Both the position numbers and the translations under genes were made by a program. The notes beneath the pieces are model-generated. The model ran no database searches. It was not told the origin of the DNA and worked only from the letters and a program-made list of their open reading frames with translations. Positions 35,514 to 44,735 of a stretch of 64,000 nucleotides of DNA are shown here, one piece after another. The stretch comes from Paenibacillus durus (lineage in GTDB: Bacteria; Bacillota; Bacilli; Paenibacillales; Paenibacillaceae): the NCBI RefSeq assembly GCF_000756615.1, contig NZ_CP009288.1, positions 1,798,001 to 1,862,000 on the forward strand, written 5' to 3'. Each line of letters begins with the position of its first letter. The stretch's first letter is position 1.

Positions 35514-36845
35514 TTAATGAATCTGTTCACGATATTCGCTTGGAGTGACTCCGGTCACCTTTTTAAATACCCGGCTGAAGTAATTCGGGTCCTTGTATCC
35601 TGCGAGATAAGTGACTTCCTTAAGACTGAGATCCCCGGCTGCAATCAGTTCCTTGGCTTTGCCGATTCTGAGACCAGTCAGATAATCAATGAAGGTCGCC
35701 CCCGTTAACTGCTTAAAGATTTTGCTGAAGTAAAAAGGGTTCAGATGCACGTGATCAGCGACTTCCTCCAGCGAGAGTTCCTCCGTAAATTTTAAGCCGA
35801 TATACCGTTTCGCTTTATCCATCACGCTCATCGTCTGCTGTTCCCGTTCTTCCCGTATGCGCTCAAGCGCTGCGACCACATAGGAACGCTGGCCCGCCTG
35901 GTTGACCGCAGCCGGATTCCTGTCGGTAAATTCGAAGTCCTCCTTCTTCAGATCGCCAAAGTGGCAGATTTCGCCGTTTCGCGCGCCAAGAGTGGAGGCG
36001 AACACGGCTTCAAAGTAGGATTCATGAAGGCCTTCGGCGCCTTCGCGAACCGTGCCGATCCCGATTGCCGCAGAAAGTCCGAAGTGCTGCTCTGCGTGGG
36101 AACGCAGCTTCTCTCCGTACTGATGCACTTCATCGTTGAACTCCGTTTCGGACATATCCGGCGGCATGCGCAGGAATACGGCGACATGACGGTCGATGAT
36201 CGAACTGGAAATCGAGCTGCCGAAGGTTCTAAGGAGACTGTGAATGACATTGTACACTTTCTGTCTTCCGATGTTCATTTCGTCATGGAAAGCCACGACG
36301 AGCCCGAGTCCCCGGTCAAGCGGAAAATCAAGCCATTCGGAAAGCTTCTGGCTTTCTTCATCCGCTGCTTTGTTCATCATCAGCAGCAGGGCGAGCTCGT
36401 TCTCGGCGAGCGGCATCAGCTGGGACATCCGGTCGCGCATTTCCAGCTCTTCCTCGCGTCTTGCTTTTTCCTGATCCAATTCGTCCACCAGTCTATGCAG
36501 CAGGGACACCAGTTCCTCCCGCTTGGCGGGCTTTACGATATATTCCTCCACTCCGAGCGAGATGGCTTCCTTGGCATAGGCGAAATAGTCATAGGCGGTG
36601 ACCAGCACCAGCTTGGCGTCCGGCATCCGCGCTTTGATTTCCTTGAGGGCCTCCAGTCCCTGAATGCCGGGCATATTGACATCCATGAAAATAATATGGG
36701 GCCGGTGCTCCTCGGCAAGTCCGATCGCCGTTCTTCCGTTCTCGGCGTGAATAATCAGGAACGTATCCGGCATTGCCCGGCGGATAATCCACTCCAATCC
36801 TTCGCGCTCAAGCGCCTCGTCATCTGCTATCAACAGCCGATACAC
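35514..36845 (-). CDS. YesN-type response regulator with AraC DNA-binding domain
   Basis: 443 residues. The receiver domain spans about 1-120 with phosphoacceptor Asp55 (IIFMDVNMPG), acidic pocket Asp8/Asp9 and Lys105 (YIVKPAKRE). A central region of about 200 residues follows, then two AraC helix-turn-helix motifs from about 340 (ADHVHLNPFYFSKIFKQLTG and LAGYKDPNYFSRVFKKVTG). It would be phosphorylated by the adjacent histidine kinase and activate carbohydrate genes. It overlaps the kinase gene by 26 bases. Confidence 0.93.
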   Translation of the reverse strand: MYRLLIADDEALEREGLEWIIRRAMPDTFLIIHAENGRTAIGLAEEHRPHIIFMDVNMPGIQGLEALKEIKARMPDAKLVLVTAYDYFAYAKEAISLGVEEYIVKPAKREELVSLLHRLVDELDQEKARREEELEMRDRMSQLMPLAENELALLLMMNKAADEESQKLSEWLDFPLDRGLGLVVAFHDEMNIGRQKVYNVIHSLLRTFGSSISSSIIDRHVAVFLRMPPDMSETEFNDEVHQYGEKLRSHAEQHFGLSAAIGIGTVREGAEGLHESYFEAVFASTLGARNGEICHFGDLKKEDFEFTDRNPAAVNQAGQRSYVVAALERIREEREQQTMSVMDKAKRYIGLKFTEELSLEEVADHVHLNPFYFSKIFKQLTGATFIDYLTGLRIGKAKELIAAGDLSLKEVTYLAGYKDPNYFSRVFKKVTGVTPSEYREQIH

Positions 36846-38280
36846 TGCTCATCCCGCTCCTTCCCACCGGAATATTTAGTACTACGGTCGTTCCTTTCCC
36901 CGGTTCGCTGGTGATTTCCACCAAATCTTTCCGCCCGTAGACCAGTTCCAGTCTTCTGAACACATTACGGGTTCCAAGACCGGTAGAGCGTGCCTGGACC
37001 TTCGTCTCTGCCGCCGGCACTTGCGTGTGGTTCAGCAAGGATGCACGTATATTCTCGGTCATCCCCATGCCGTTATCTTGTATAACTATCTTTGTAATCG
37101 AGGGCCCGCCGTAAATGGAAAGGGAGATGACGGCTCCGCTCTCCATATGACCGATGCCATGTATGAACGCATTCTCGATTATAGGCTGTATGGTCAGGGA
37201 GGGAACCCTTACATTGAGCGCTTTTTCGTCGATATCGAGCTGGAATAACACCCGGTCACGGAACCGGGTCTGCTGGAGCCTGATGTATTCTTTTACATGC
37301 TCCAACTCATTGCGCAGAGGAACCTGCCGATCCAGGTTCTGCAGGTTGTAACGCATAAAGTTTGACATCGAGACAATCAGATCGCTGGTTTGTTCCGCCT
37401 CTTCCAGCAGAGCAAGCTTCGATAAAGCATTAAGCGTATTGTACAAAAAATGAGGATTGATCTGGCTCTGCAGCGCCTGCAGCTCCAGAGTCTTGACCAG
37501 CCGTTCCTTCTCGGCTATATCCCTGTCTTTTTCAATTGACTCTTTCAGACCGGCCAGCATCCGGGTAAAGGCGGCAGACAGGGCGGCAAGCTCGTCCTTG
37601 CCCCCGGCGGGAAGGGGAGGGTCCAGATTTCCCCTGGACACGGATTTCGCCGAGCGGACGAGCGCGCTGACCGGAACCGTAATGCTGCGGGAAATCCAGA
37701 CTGCAACCACAAGGCTAAGCGTCGTGCCCAGAGCGAATACGGCTACTCCCAGCTTGTACAGCCGCGCATTCTCCGCCTGAATGTTCCGGAATACCGGACG
37801 GTAATGATCCAATTCACCTTCAACCAGCCGCTGTCCCTCGCTCCGGATAAAGGAAACGGTCTTTTCGGCTTCGAGATAATGCCCGAATGCATCCGAAGAA
37901 CTGCCGTTCTCTGCGGCGGCGAGCGTCTGCTGCTCAAGCGACAGCAAAGTTCGAATCATATTCCCATACCCGGTTAAAGAGGAGGCCAGGGGCGGGGCGG
38001 CGCCCGCATCCATCAGGGTTGAATGAAGCCCCGACAGGGTAGTGAGACTTCGGTCCGCCTGCGCCTTAGAGTCTTCCGCCGGGTGAAGCAGATATGCATA
38101 CACCGCCTTAAGGCTGTCCTCGGACGCCCTGGTGGTCTCTTTGTATTTGAGAATCCGGCCCATTATCAGGTCATAGCTATCCCGAACGATTGTTCCGCTT
38201 TGAAATAAAAAATAAGTCACCAGATTCATCAGCAGAACGAGCAGGGGGATGAAGATCAGCAGTTTGCTGCGAATAGTCAT
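36820..38280 (-). CDS. YesM-type sensor histidine kinase
   Basis: 486-residue membrane kinase: helix at about 8-28, an extracytoplasmic domain, a second helix near 175-195, HAMP linker, the His_kinase box LQSQINPHFLYNTLNALSKLA with the phosphorylated His, and an ATPase domain with NAFIHGIGHMESG, DNGMGMTENI and GLGTRNVFRRLELVYG. It pairs with the AraC-type regulator downstream and overlaps the periplasmic-binding-protein gene by four bases upstream, suggesting that it senses the sugar bound by that protein. Confidence 0.93.
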   Translation of the reverse strand: MTIRSKLLIFIPLLVLLMNLVTYFLFQSGTIVRDSYDLIMGRILKYKETTRASEDSLKAVYAYLLHPAEDSKAQADRSLTTLSGLHSTLMDAGAAPPLASSLTGYGNMIRTLLSLEQQTLAAAENGSSSDAFGHYLEAEKTVSFIRSEGQRLVEGELDHYRPVFRNIQAENARLYKLGVAVFALGTTLSLVVAVWISRSITVPVSALVRSAKSVSRGNLDPPLPAGGKDELAALSAAFTRMLAGLKESIEKDRDIAEKERLVKTLELQALQSQINPHFLYNTLNALSKLALLEEAEQTSDLIVSMSNFMRYNLQNLDRQVPLRNELEHVKEYIRLQQTRFRDRVLFQLDIDEKALNVRVPSLTIQPIIENAFIHGIGHMESGAVISLSIYGGPSITKIVIQDNGMGMTENIRASLLNHTQVPAAETKVQARSTGLGTRNVFRRLELVYGRKDLVEITSEPGKGTTVVLNIPVGRSGMSSVSAVDSR

Positions 38281-39269
38281 GGCGCACCCTCCCCGTCAGG
38301 CTTTGCATTGCTGCTGTCTCCAAGCAAGCGGATCGTCGTATAGCTGACATCCGGTACGGATTTCCCCTGAAAATAGTCATGGAGCAGTGTTATAGCTGTG
38401 CTGCCCATTTCCAGCGGCTGCTGGACAAGGGTTAGCTTTATTAACCCTTTTTGCACGGCTTCCTTTGTCTCGTCCAAATCGTCGAAAGCGAACAGCAGCC
38501 GATTTGTCTTCAGCTGCCGCACCGCGTCCAGTGCTCCAAGGCCGTCCAGGGCGCTGAATCCGACGACCGCTTTCAGGTCAGGATGAGCGGCAAGCAGGCT
38601 TCGGGTCTGCTCAGAGGCCTGAAGCCGAGATATATCGGATGTCCGAACGTCGGCAATTTTCATTTCCGGGTAACTCGCAATAATGCTGCGCAGGCCCTCC
38701 AGACGGAGACGCTGGCTGTCGGCCCGGGCCGTTCCCACCAGTACGCCGACTGTTCCTTTGCCGTCCGCGGCCTCCGCCACCAGCCGGCCCATCTCTTCGC
38801 CTGCCGTAAGATTGTCAGACCCGACGTAGAACAGCCTGTGGCTTCCGGGCTCATCGGCATCGACGGTCACGACGGGAATGCCGAGCGCCGCCGCCCGGTC
38901 TATCAGCTCCTTAGAGTCGGCTCCGCCGGTGCCCTGCACAATGATGGCGCTTGGCCGCGAAGCGATTGCCTGTTCCAGCAGGGAGAGCTGTTCTTCCGGA
39001 TTAATCCGCAAGGGCCCAGTATATTCGAAATCCATACCGTACTTGCCGGCCGCTGCGCGGGCTCCTTGCTCAATGGACCGCCAGTAAGGGTTGTCGAGTT
39101 CCTGGGATATAAGCATGATCCGATGCGAAGGGACCGCCTGAGCCTGTCCGGGGAGCAAGTTATCCACCTGATGCTGCAATCGGTTCGTGGAGATAATAAA
39201 TTGGACCAGGGTGTAAAGAAATCCGCCTAATAATATCAGTAGGGCAATGCTCCATCTCCGGTTAAACAT
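38277..39269 (-). CDS. membrane-anchored sugar-binding sensor protein
   Basis: 330-residue type I periplasmic binding protein (ribose/galactose or LacI-like fold). One N-terminal hydrophobic helix (about residues 8-27, ALLILLGGFLYTLVQFII) without a lipobox anchors it. Motifs ELDNPYWRSIEQGARAAA, IPVVTVDADEPGS, and LLFAFDDLDETKEAV are those of sugar-binding relatives. Being translationally coupled to a YesM kinase and not to an ABC transporter, it probably presents a sugar to the kinase, forming a three-part sensor. Ligand unknown. Confidence 0.85.
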   Translation of the reverse strand: MFNRRWSIALLILLGGFLYTLVQFIISTNRLQHQVDNLLPGQAQAVPSHRIMLISQELDNPYWRSIEQGARAAAGKYGMDFEYTGPLRINPEEQLSLLEQAIASRPSAIIVQGTGGADSKELIDRAAALGIPVVTVDADEPGSHRLFYVGSDNLTAGEEMGRLVAEAADGKGTVGVLVGTARADSQRLRLEGLRSIIASYPEMKIADVRTSDISRLQASEQTRSLLAAHPDLKAVVGFSALDGLGALDAVRQLKTNRLLFAFDDLDETKEAVQKGLIKLTLVQQPLEMGSTAITLLHDYFQGKSVPDVSYTTIRLLGDSSNAKPDGEGAP

Positions 39270-39424
39270 CCCAGTCTCCTTTAGTCAAATATCCTTTAGT
39301 CAGATAATCATTCAATTCGCCTGATCTTTATTATACCGGAGAACATGCCGACTCCCAAATGATAAATTATCGATCCCAGGGGTAAACCGGCTTCCGTGCC
39401 GTCAATAGAGTCGTAAACGTGAAA

Positions 39425-39471
39425 CGGCCTGCAGACAGAGCTCATGTGTCAGAGAGCTCTTCTGCGGGCCG
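39425..39471 (-). terminator. hairpin terminator after the secreted protein gene
   Basis: CGGCCTGCAGACAGAGCTC (39425-39443) pairs with GAGCTCTTCTGCGGGCCG (39454-39471) with small imperfections. On the minus strand it follows the stop at 39490; the T tract is modest. Confidence 0.5.
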
Positions 39472-39489
39472 CTGTTAATCTTACTTAAG

Positions 39490-40020
39490 TTAAGGGATAT
39501 ACTGCTGAACGATAGCAGTCACTTTGCCGTCCTGAACCGTGATGTGATAAGGGAACTGGCTTAAATCCACCACATCCGTATCGCCGAACTTGTTCAGGAA
39601 CGTATCCAGATCAACCGATTCATTCCATATAATATCCAGATCCCCGGGGATTCCGGTATGGTCAAATATTTGCGTCTTGATGTCCACATTCTCAGCCAGC
39701 GGGTACTCCGTAAGCGTATCGCTGTCGTTCACGATATAATAGCCGTCCGGCGCGCCGCCAATCTCTTGTGCGGCTTCCGGTTCCCGCTGTGCAAAGACGC
39801 GGTCGGCTTCAGCTCCTTCATACCAATTAATCTCATCCGCCGTCAGAATCACCTTGTTGCCGTCAGGCTGCAATGAATGAATATAGACGGTCAATTGCTG
39901 CGCCGGCCCGATGCTCTGGGCAACCGCCCGGGTTAGGGTTGTGCTTGCGGTACTGATGAGGGAAAGGAACAGCAGCACAGTGACAGGCATTACAACAGTT
40001 TTTTTCAATAATATGATCAA
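39490..40020 (-). CDS. putative secreted protein of unknown function
   Basis: 176 residues. Residues about 1-35 form a signal peptide (positive start, VTVLLFLSLISTAST, then AVAQS, a possible signal peptidase site). The mature part is acidic, with VILTADEINWYEGAEADRVF and DLSQFPYHITVQDGKVTAIVQQYIP, a pattern I have seen in hypothetical exported proteins of spore formers but cannot name. GGGGGA lies before the ATG on the minus strand. It stands alone between the sensor operon and the AraC gene; no function is assigned. Confidence 0.75.
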   Translation of the reverse strand: MIILLKKTVVMPVTVLLFLSLISTASTTLTRAVAQSIGPAQQLTVYIHSLQPDGNKVILTADEINWYEGAEADRVFAQREPEAAQEIGGAPDGYYIVNDSDTLTEYPLAENVDIKTQIFDHTGIPGDLDIIWNESVDLDTFLNKFGDTDVVDLSQFPYHITVQDGKVTAIVQQYIP

Positions 40021-40308
40021 TCTCCCCCTTGACTCTATAAAGCAGAGTATAAAGCTATTTACCCTCTGGGTTGTTTCTCAAACGATTCTTTCACTTCATT
40101 TAACGGATTAGACGAAAAAAGGTTGCAAGAGCACTGCGGCATCTTTTTTCGGCAGCTTGGGAAACCAAGAATATTGTTCCTTGGTTGAGGCATATTAAGC
40201 TTTTCTGCTGCTTCCCGCCGTTATCTGAAAAAATCTTTTGCCCTTTGCCGCTGCGCTGAATTATTATCAATACAGATTAGATTAAAGCGTAAAGGTACGG
40301 GAGACGTC

Positions 40309-41244
40309 ATGAAACTATATCTGGAGATTCCGGAGCTTGACAAGCATTTTCCGTTTCGCAGCTTTGTGAACAAGGGAGACCGGCTGTGCTACCCGCATTG
40401 GCATAAAGAAATCGAGATCATATATGTGGTTAAAGGGAGCCTGGATCTCGGAGTCAACGATGTGCCAATCCATATGCGGCAGGGGGAAATCCAGTTTGTG
40501 GGTGGCGGAGACGTGCACTATTTTCTGGCTTCGCCCGACAGCGAGCGGGTGGTCATTCAGTTTGATTTGAGCTTTTTTCAGGAAGTCTCGGTTCTGGACG
40601 CCAAGGAGCATTCGCTCCGCGACACCTTTGCTTCGATGGAGCAGTCCGGATGGAAATGGCCCGAAGGGCTGGCGGATAAAATGCGGGGGCTGATCGAGAG
40701 CATTCACGAGGAAAATGTCCGGCGGGCGGAAGGGTACGCCTATCTGATCAAAGCCCGGCTGTTTGAAATGCTGGCATTGATTCTTCGCGAGGTTCCGAAA
40801 AGCGGCATGCATCGGCAGCCCAAAATTTCGGAGGAGTCGGCCACTAAATCCAAGGAAACGCTGGAGAAGCTGGAGCGGATTTTCGTCTATGTCGAAGAGC
40901 ACTACCGTGAGGCCATAACCCTGAAGGAAGTCGCGAAATATATGGGATTCAGCCCGTACTATTTTACCAAGCTGTTCAAACGCAACACGGGCATGACTTT
41001 TGTGTCCTTTCTGAATGAATACCGGCTCAACAAGGCCAAATGGCTGCTGCTTAACGAGGACGCGCCGATTACTGCGGTCGCCGAAGCCTCGGGCTTTGGA
41101 AGCGTGAAGACATTTCATCATTTTTTCAAGGAAGCGACCGGCGTTTCGCCGATGAAATACCGGAGGACAATATTCGGGAATAATTCGGCTAGAATGCAGG
41201 AGGAAAGGTCCTTCTCCGAGTTGTATGATAAGGAAGGCAAATGA
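40309..41244 (+). CDS. AraC family transcriptional regulator with cupin domain
   Basis: 311 residues: N-terminal cupin-like sugar-binding domain (about 20-120, CYPHWHKEIEIIYVVKGSL) and C-terminal double helix-turn-helix (about 195-295, LKEVAKYMGFSPYYFTKLFKRNTGMTF; AEASGFGSVKTFHHFFKEATG). It lies 28 bases before the ThuA-like gene and probably regulates it or nearby sugar genes in response to a carbohydrate. The ATG follows GGGAGA. Confidence 0.92.
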   Translation: MKLYLEIPELDKHFPFRSFVNKGDRLCYPHWHKEIEIIYVVKGSLDLGVNDVPIHMRQGEIQFVGGGDVHYFLASPDSERVVIQFDLSFFQEVSVLDAKEHSLRDTFASMEQSGWKWPEGLADKMRGLIESIHEENVRRAEGYAYLIKARLFEMLALILREVPKSGMHRQPKISEESATKSKETLEKLERIFVYVEEHYREAITLKEVAKYMGFSPYYFTKLFKRNTGMTFVSFLNEYRLNKAKWLLLNEDAPITAVAEASGFGSVKTFHHFFKEATGVSPMKYRRTIFGNNSARMQEERSFSELYDKEGK

Positions 41245-41272
41245 TTAACTTGGGGACAGGGGAGAGAATAGT

Positions 41273-42004
41273 ATGGTTAAAGTAACCGTATGGAATGAGT
41301 ACCGCCACGAGCGGAACGACGAAAAAATCGCTGCTGTATATCCGGAGGGCATTCATGGTCAAATCGCCAGCTTCCTGAAAGACGCGGGTTTGGATGTCCG
41401 GACGGCGACCCTGGATGAGCCGGAGCACGGGCTGACAGAGGAAGTGCTGAACAATACGGATGTCCTCGTCTGGTGGGGCCATATTGCCCATAAGGAAGTA
41501 AGCGATGAGATCGTGGACCGCGTCCATCAGCGCGTTCTTCAGGGGATGGGGCTTGTGGTGCTTCATTCCGGGCATATGTCGAAGATCTTCATGAAGCTGA
41601 TGGGTACGAGCTGCGATCTGAAATGGCGTGAAGCCGGTGAGAAGGAACGTCTATGGGTCATGAATCCGAGCCATCCGATCGCGGAAGGCATCGGCGAATA
41701 TATAGAGCTTGAGCATGAGGAGATGTACGGTACGCATTTTGATGTGCCTGCGCCGGACGAACTGATCTTTGTCGGCTGGTTTGAAGGCGGGAACGTCTTT
41801 CCGAGCGGCTCCACCTACCGGCGCGGGAACGGCAAAATCTTCTACTTCCAGCCGGGCCATGAATCTTATCCGACCTATTATCATCCGGAAATTCAGAAGG
41901 TTATCGTCAACGGCGTGAACTGGTGCGGGCCGACAAAGCGCGCTTATCCGGTTTACGGCAGATCCCAGGAACTGGAGACGATCAGACGGGAAGTGCTGCT
42001 ATAA
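41273..42004 (+). CDS. ThuA-like domain protein (sugar utilisation)
   Basis: 243-residue class I glutamine amidotransferase-like fold protein of the ThuA (trehalose utilisation) family. Typical segments are NTDVLVWWGHIAHKEVSDEIVDRV, VVLHSGHMSKIFMKLMGT and YFQPGHESYPTYYHPEIQKVI. ThuA relatives act in oxidation of disaccharides, but the reaction is not established. GGAGAG precedes the ATG. It is probably co-transcribed with the upstream AraC gene and ends at the terminator at 42028-42067. Confidence 0.9.
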   Translation: MVKVTVWNEYRHERNDEKIAAVYPEGIHGQIASFLKDAGLDVRTATLDEPEHGLTEEVLNNTDVLVWWGHIAHKEVSDEIVDRVHQRVLQGMGLVVLHSGHMSKIFMKLMGTSCDLKWREAGEKERLWVMNPSHPIAEGIGEYIELEHEEMYGTHFDVPAPDELIFVGWFEGGNVFPSGSTYRRGNGKIFYFQPGHESYPTYYHPEIQKVIVNGVNWCGPTKRAYPVYGRSQELETIRREVLL

Positions 42005-42027
42005 GGACAGCTGATTCCGAGAACAAA

Positions 42028-42067
42028 AGGAGCCTGCCGGGGAAATTCCCCTGGTTCGGCTCCTTTT
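42028..42067 (+). terminator. terminator after the ThuA-like gene
   Basis: AGGAGCC pairs with GGCTCCT, with an inner GGGGAAATTCCCC, followed by TTTTG. Confidence 0.85.
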
Positions 42068-42189
42068 TGCTGCTTATATTCGCGTTAAGCTTCATTAATC
42101 GTTCCAGGGCGGTGCCGGAAGCGGGCGGACGGTGTTATACTTAGTTGAATCTAATATATATTTTTAAAAAAACAGGCAGGTGTGTATCG

Positions 42190-43413
42190 TTGACTCTTAA
42201 AGCTTCTAAAAATAGATGGCGCGCGAACAAGCTGTCGAACCTCGGGTCCTCCATCTTTCAAGAGGTTGCCGGCTGGAAAGCCGAAGCGGCTGCGGGCGGC
42301 CTTGATCTTATCGACCTCGGTATCGGCAGTCCAGACCGCGGACCGTCTTCTGAAATCCGGCGCGTACTCAGCGAGGCCGTCTTTAAGGAAGACAGCTATT
42401 CGTATCCGTCCTCCGAAGGCGGACTCGCTTTCCGCAGCAAAGCCGCAGACTGGATGAACTACCGGTTCGGAGTAGAGGTCGATCCCGAGAAAGAGATACT
42501 GACGCTGATGGGTTCCCAGGACGGACTTGCGCATTTGGCGCTGGCAGTCTGCAATCCCGGCGATGTGGCGATTGTGCCCGATCCCGGTTACCCGATTTAT
42601 TCCGGAGCGCTGGCCATTGCCGACGTTACGCCTTGGCCGCTGCCGCTTAAGGCGGAGAATGGCTTTCTGCCGGATCTTAGCTCTATCCCCGAAGAAGTGC
42701 TGGAGCGAGCCGCATTTATTCTGCTGAATTTTCCCGGCAATCCGGTCTCTGTAAGAGCGGACTTTCCGTTCTTTGAGCGGCTGATCGGCTTTGCCCGGCG
42801 GTGGAATTTGCTTGTCGTGCATGATCTCGCATACTCCGAGATGGGCTTTGACGGTTATCGTCCGATCAGCATCCTGCAGGTGCCGGGGGCGCGTGAGACG
42901 GCGGTCGAATTTCATTCCTTCTCTAAGAGCTTCAACATGGCCGGCTGCCGCATCGGCTTCCTGACCGGGAACGCCGAAGCCGTAGGCGCCCTGCGAAGCC
43001 TGAAGGGCAACATCGACTATGGCGTCTTCGAGCCTGTGCAGGAGGCGGCCATTGCCGCGCTGGAGCAGGCGATGGGCGCGGACGCAGGCGAAGGCGTCGG
43101 CCCGCTGTACGAGCGGCGGCGCGATGCCTTCATCGGCGCGCTGCGCGGGGAAGGCTGGGACGTGCCGAAGCCCGCGGCGACGATGTTCGTGTGGGCGCCG
43201 CTGCCCGTAGCGGCGGCTGCGGGCGGCCTTGACTCGCGCCGCTTCGCCCGCGAGCTGCTGCTGGAGACGGGCGTCGCCGTCATCCCCGGCGACGCCTTCG
43301 GCGCGGAAGGGCGGGACTTCGTCCGCATCGCGCTCGTGGAGGAAGAGGAGCGGCTCGCCGAAGCGGCCCGGCGGATCGGGCGGTTTCTCCGCGCCAAGGG
43401 ATTGGCGGAGTAG
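42190..43413 (+). CDS. PLP-dependent class I/II aminotransferase
   Basis: About 407 residues, pyridoxal phosphate fold type I. The cofactor lysine is in EFHSFSKSFNMAGCRIGF, preceded by LLNFPGNPVSV and VVHDLAYSEMGFDG. Similar to the LL-diaminopimelate/aspartate aminotransferase group (DapL/AlaT/PatA-like); substrate not decided. TTG at 42190 is the likely start, eight bases after AGGCAGGT; the frame is open to 42145 but has no ribosome site there. Transcribed alone. The last 400 bases are markedly GC-rich compared with the rest of the gene. Confidence 0.88.
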   Translation: MTLKASKNRWRANKLSNLGSSIFQEVAGWKAEAAAGGLDLIDLGIGSPDRGPSSEIRRVLSEAVFKEDSYSYPSSEGGLAFRSKAADWMNYRFGVEVDPEKEILTLMGSQDGLAHLALAVCNPGDVAIVPDPGYPIYSGALAIADVTPWPLPLKAENGFLPDLSSIPEEVLERAAFILLNFPGNPVSVRADFPFFERLIGFARRWNLLVVHDLAYSEMGFDGYRPISILQVPGARETAVEFHSFSKSFNMAGCRIGFLTGNAEAVGALRSLKGNIDYGVFEPVQEAAIAALEQAMGADAGEGVGPLYERRRDAFIGALRGEGWDVPKPAATMFVWAPLPVAAAAGGLDSRRFARELLLETGVAVIPGDAFGAEGRDFVRIALVEEEERLAEAARRIGRFLRAKGLAE

Positions 43414-43922
43414 AGGCTTTGTACGTGCGGTGCGGTCGGTGCTGAGCGGGAGCGGATTGGGTGGAGGCAGGCGCTGGTCAACCGGCAGAGTGCCCCGGCT
43501 GGCGTCCCGGCGAGTGGCAGGGGCGATAACGCCGATTCATCCGGCTGCCAAAATGATCAGGTGGAATCTCTATAGAAAATATGAACGGGAATTTCTCCCT
43601 CATATTTTCCCTTTAAGGCTTGAATTAGCTGGATGAACAGGAAAATCTCCATCTTATTCGGCCTGTTTCCGGGAAAATGATCTTAATCGATCTAATGTGA
43701 GGGAGAAATTCCCGCTTAATTATGATTTGGGCCCTTATTAGTAAAATAAGGGGGAGAAATTCCGTTTTAGCGGAACGAGCGTAGTGCCGGGGCTTGGGTG
43801 AGGGCGCGGGCAGCCTAGACAGCACGAGCCGCCGGGCTTGCAGGCGTCCCGCGTCCCGCTTGCCACACCGTCCCGCCTTGCTTCCGCCCGGCCATGCAGT
43901 TCCGTCCGCTGGTGCGAAGCTC
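43414..43922. other. gene-free interval between convergent genes
   Basis: 509 bases between the aminotransferase and the ABC permease stop codons. The first 130 bases and the last 150 are GC-rich and continue frames from the aminotransferase region without any gene signal. The middle holds the inverted repeat at 43586-43764. No classical terminator with a T run was found for either gene. Confidence 0.5.
43586..43764. repeat. inverted repeat with third direct copy
   Basis: CGGGAATTTCTCCCTCA (43586-43602) is the exact reverse complement of TGAGGGAGAAATTCCCG (43698-43714), and GGGGGAGAAATTCCG (about 43750-43764) is a third copy in the second orientation. There is no coding frame. This looks like a dispersed palindromic intergenic element. 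Confidence 0.7.
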
Positions 43923-44735
43923 TTACAGCGGCAGATCGCGCCGCTTGAACAGAAGGATGCCGAGGGCGAAAGCGAGCAGGCCGACGGCCAGCAGCACAAG
44001 GGAGATTTGGCCCCATTTCGCTTGCCCCGTGACAATTTCGCTGGGCCGGTACAGCGAGAAGAGCGTCAGAGCCTTCATCCAGCTCAGCTTGTCGCTGATT
44101 TTGGCGACCAGATCAATGGTGAAGAAGCCGAAGGCAATAGCGCCGGAAATGCCGAGCGCTCTCTTCTCATCGTTGGACAGGCAGGACACTAGAAAGGTCA
44201 GGCCGCCGATCGCGAAGAACAGCATGAAGGCAACAATATTGAGATGCAGAAACCGTCCGCTGTTGAAAGGGAAGGAGGCGTCAAGAAACCAAGCGTCTCC
44301 CAAAAATCCCGCCAAGGTCGTTACGCCTATGATTACGATCAGGGCCGTTACCAGCACTAGGGCCTGCGTTGCCGACACTTTGGCGCGGGTGGTCGGTGTA
44401 GACAGCAGATAGGCCATCGAGCCTTGGTCCACCATGCCGGCCATCAGCCGGGTCGACATCTGAACGCAGACAATGGCTAGTATCAGCACCAGAATGAGAC
44501 CGTAATATTCCCCCGAGACGAACGCTTCCGCGCTGGCGAATCCGCTGTTCAGGCCGAATGCGTTGTTCACGCCCTCAGGCATGGACTTTACAAGATCGTT
44601 CAGCGCCTGCGTATTCTTCGCAATACCCGGGTACAGCCAGAAGATCAGGAGAATATAGAAGGCAGAGCCGAAGGCGTAGTTCATGATGCCTTTGGCATTT
44701 ACTTTCATCATTTGTTTGTATAATGGGAAATTCAT
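43923..44735 (-). CDS. ABC-2 type exporter permease
   Basis: 270-residue membrane protein with about six helices (for example YGLILVLILAIVCVQM, TQALVLVTALIVIIGVTTLAGFL, ISLVLLAVGLLAFALGILLF) and the loop QGSMAYLLSTPTTRAKV. These are typical of drug or antimicrobial-peptide ABC export permeases. Its start overlaps the end of the ATPase gene by four bases. It works with that ATPase, and expression is probably controlled by the divergent TetR protein. Exported compound unknown. Confidence 0.88.
   Translation of the reverse strand: MNFPLYKQMMKVNAKGIMNYAFGSAFYILLIFWLYPGIAKNTQALNDLVKSMPEGVNNAFGLNSGFASAEAFVSGEYYGLILVLILAIVCVQMSTRLMAGMVDQGSMAYLLSTPTTRAKVSATQALVLVTALIVIIGVTTLAGFLGDAWFLDASFPFNSGRFLHLNIVAFMLFFAIGGLTFLVSCLSNDEKRALGISGAIAFGFFTIDLVAKISDKLSWMKALTLFSLYRPSEIVTGQAKWGQISLVLLAVGLLAFALGILLFKRRDLPL

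Noticed and set aside
43229..43636. 135-codon frame overlapping the aminotransferase end
   Set aside because: It arises from extreme GC bias in that part of the gene; Arg/Ser-rich composition is typical of an out-of-phase frame.
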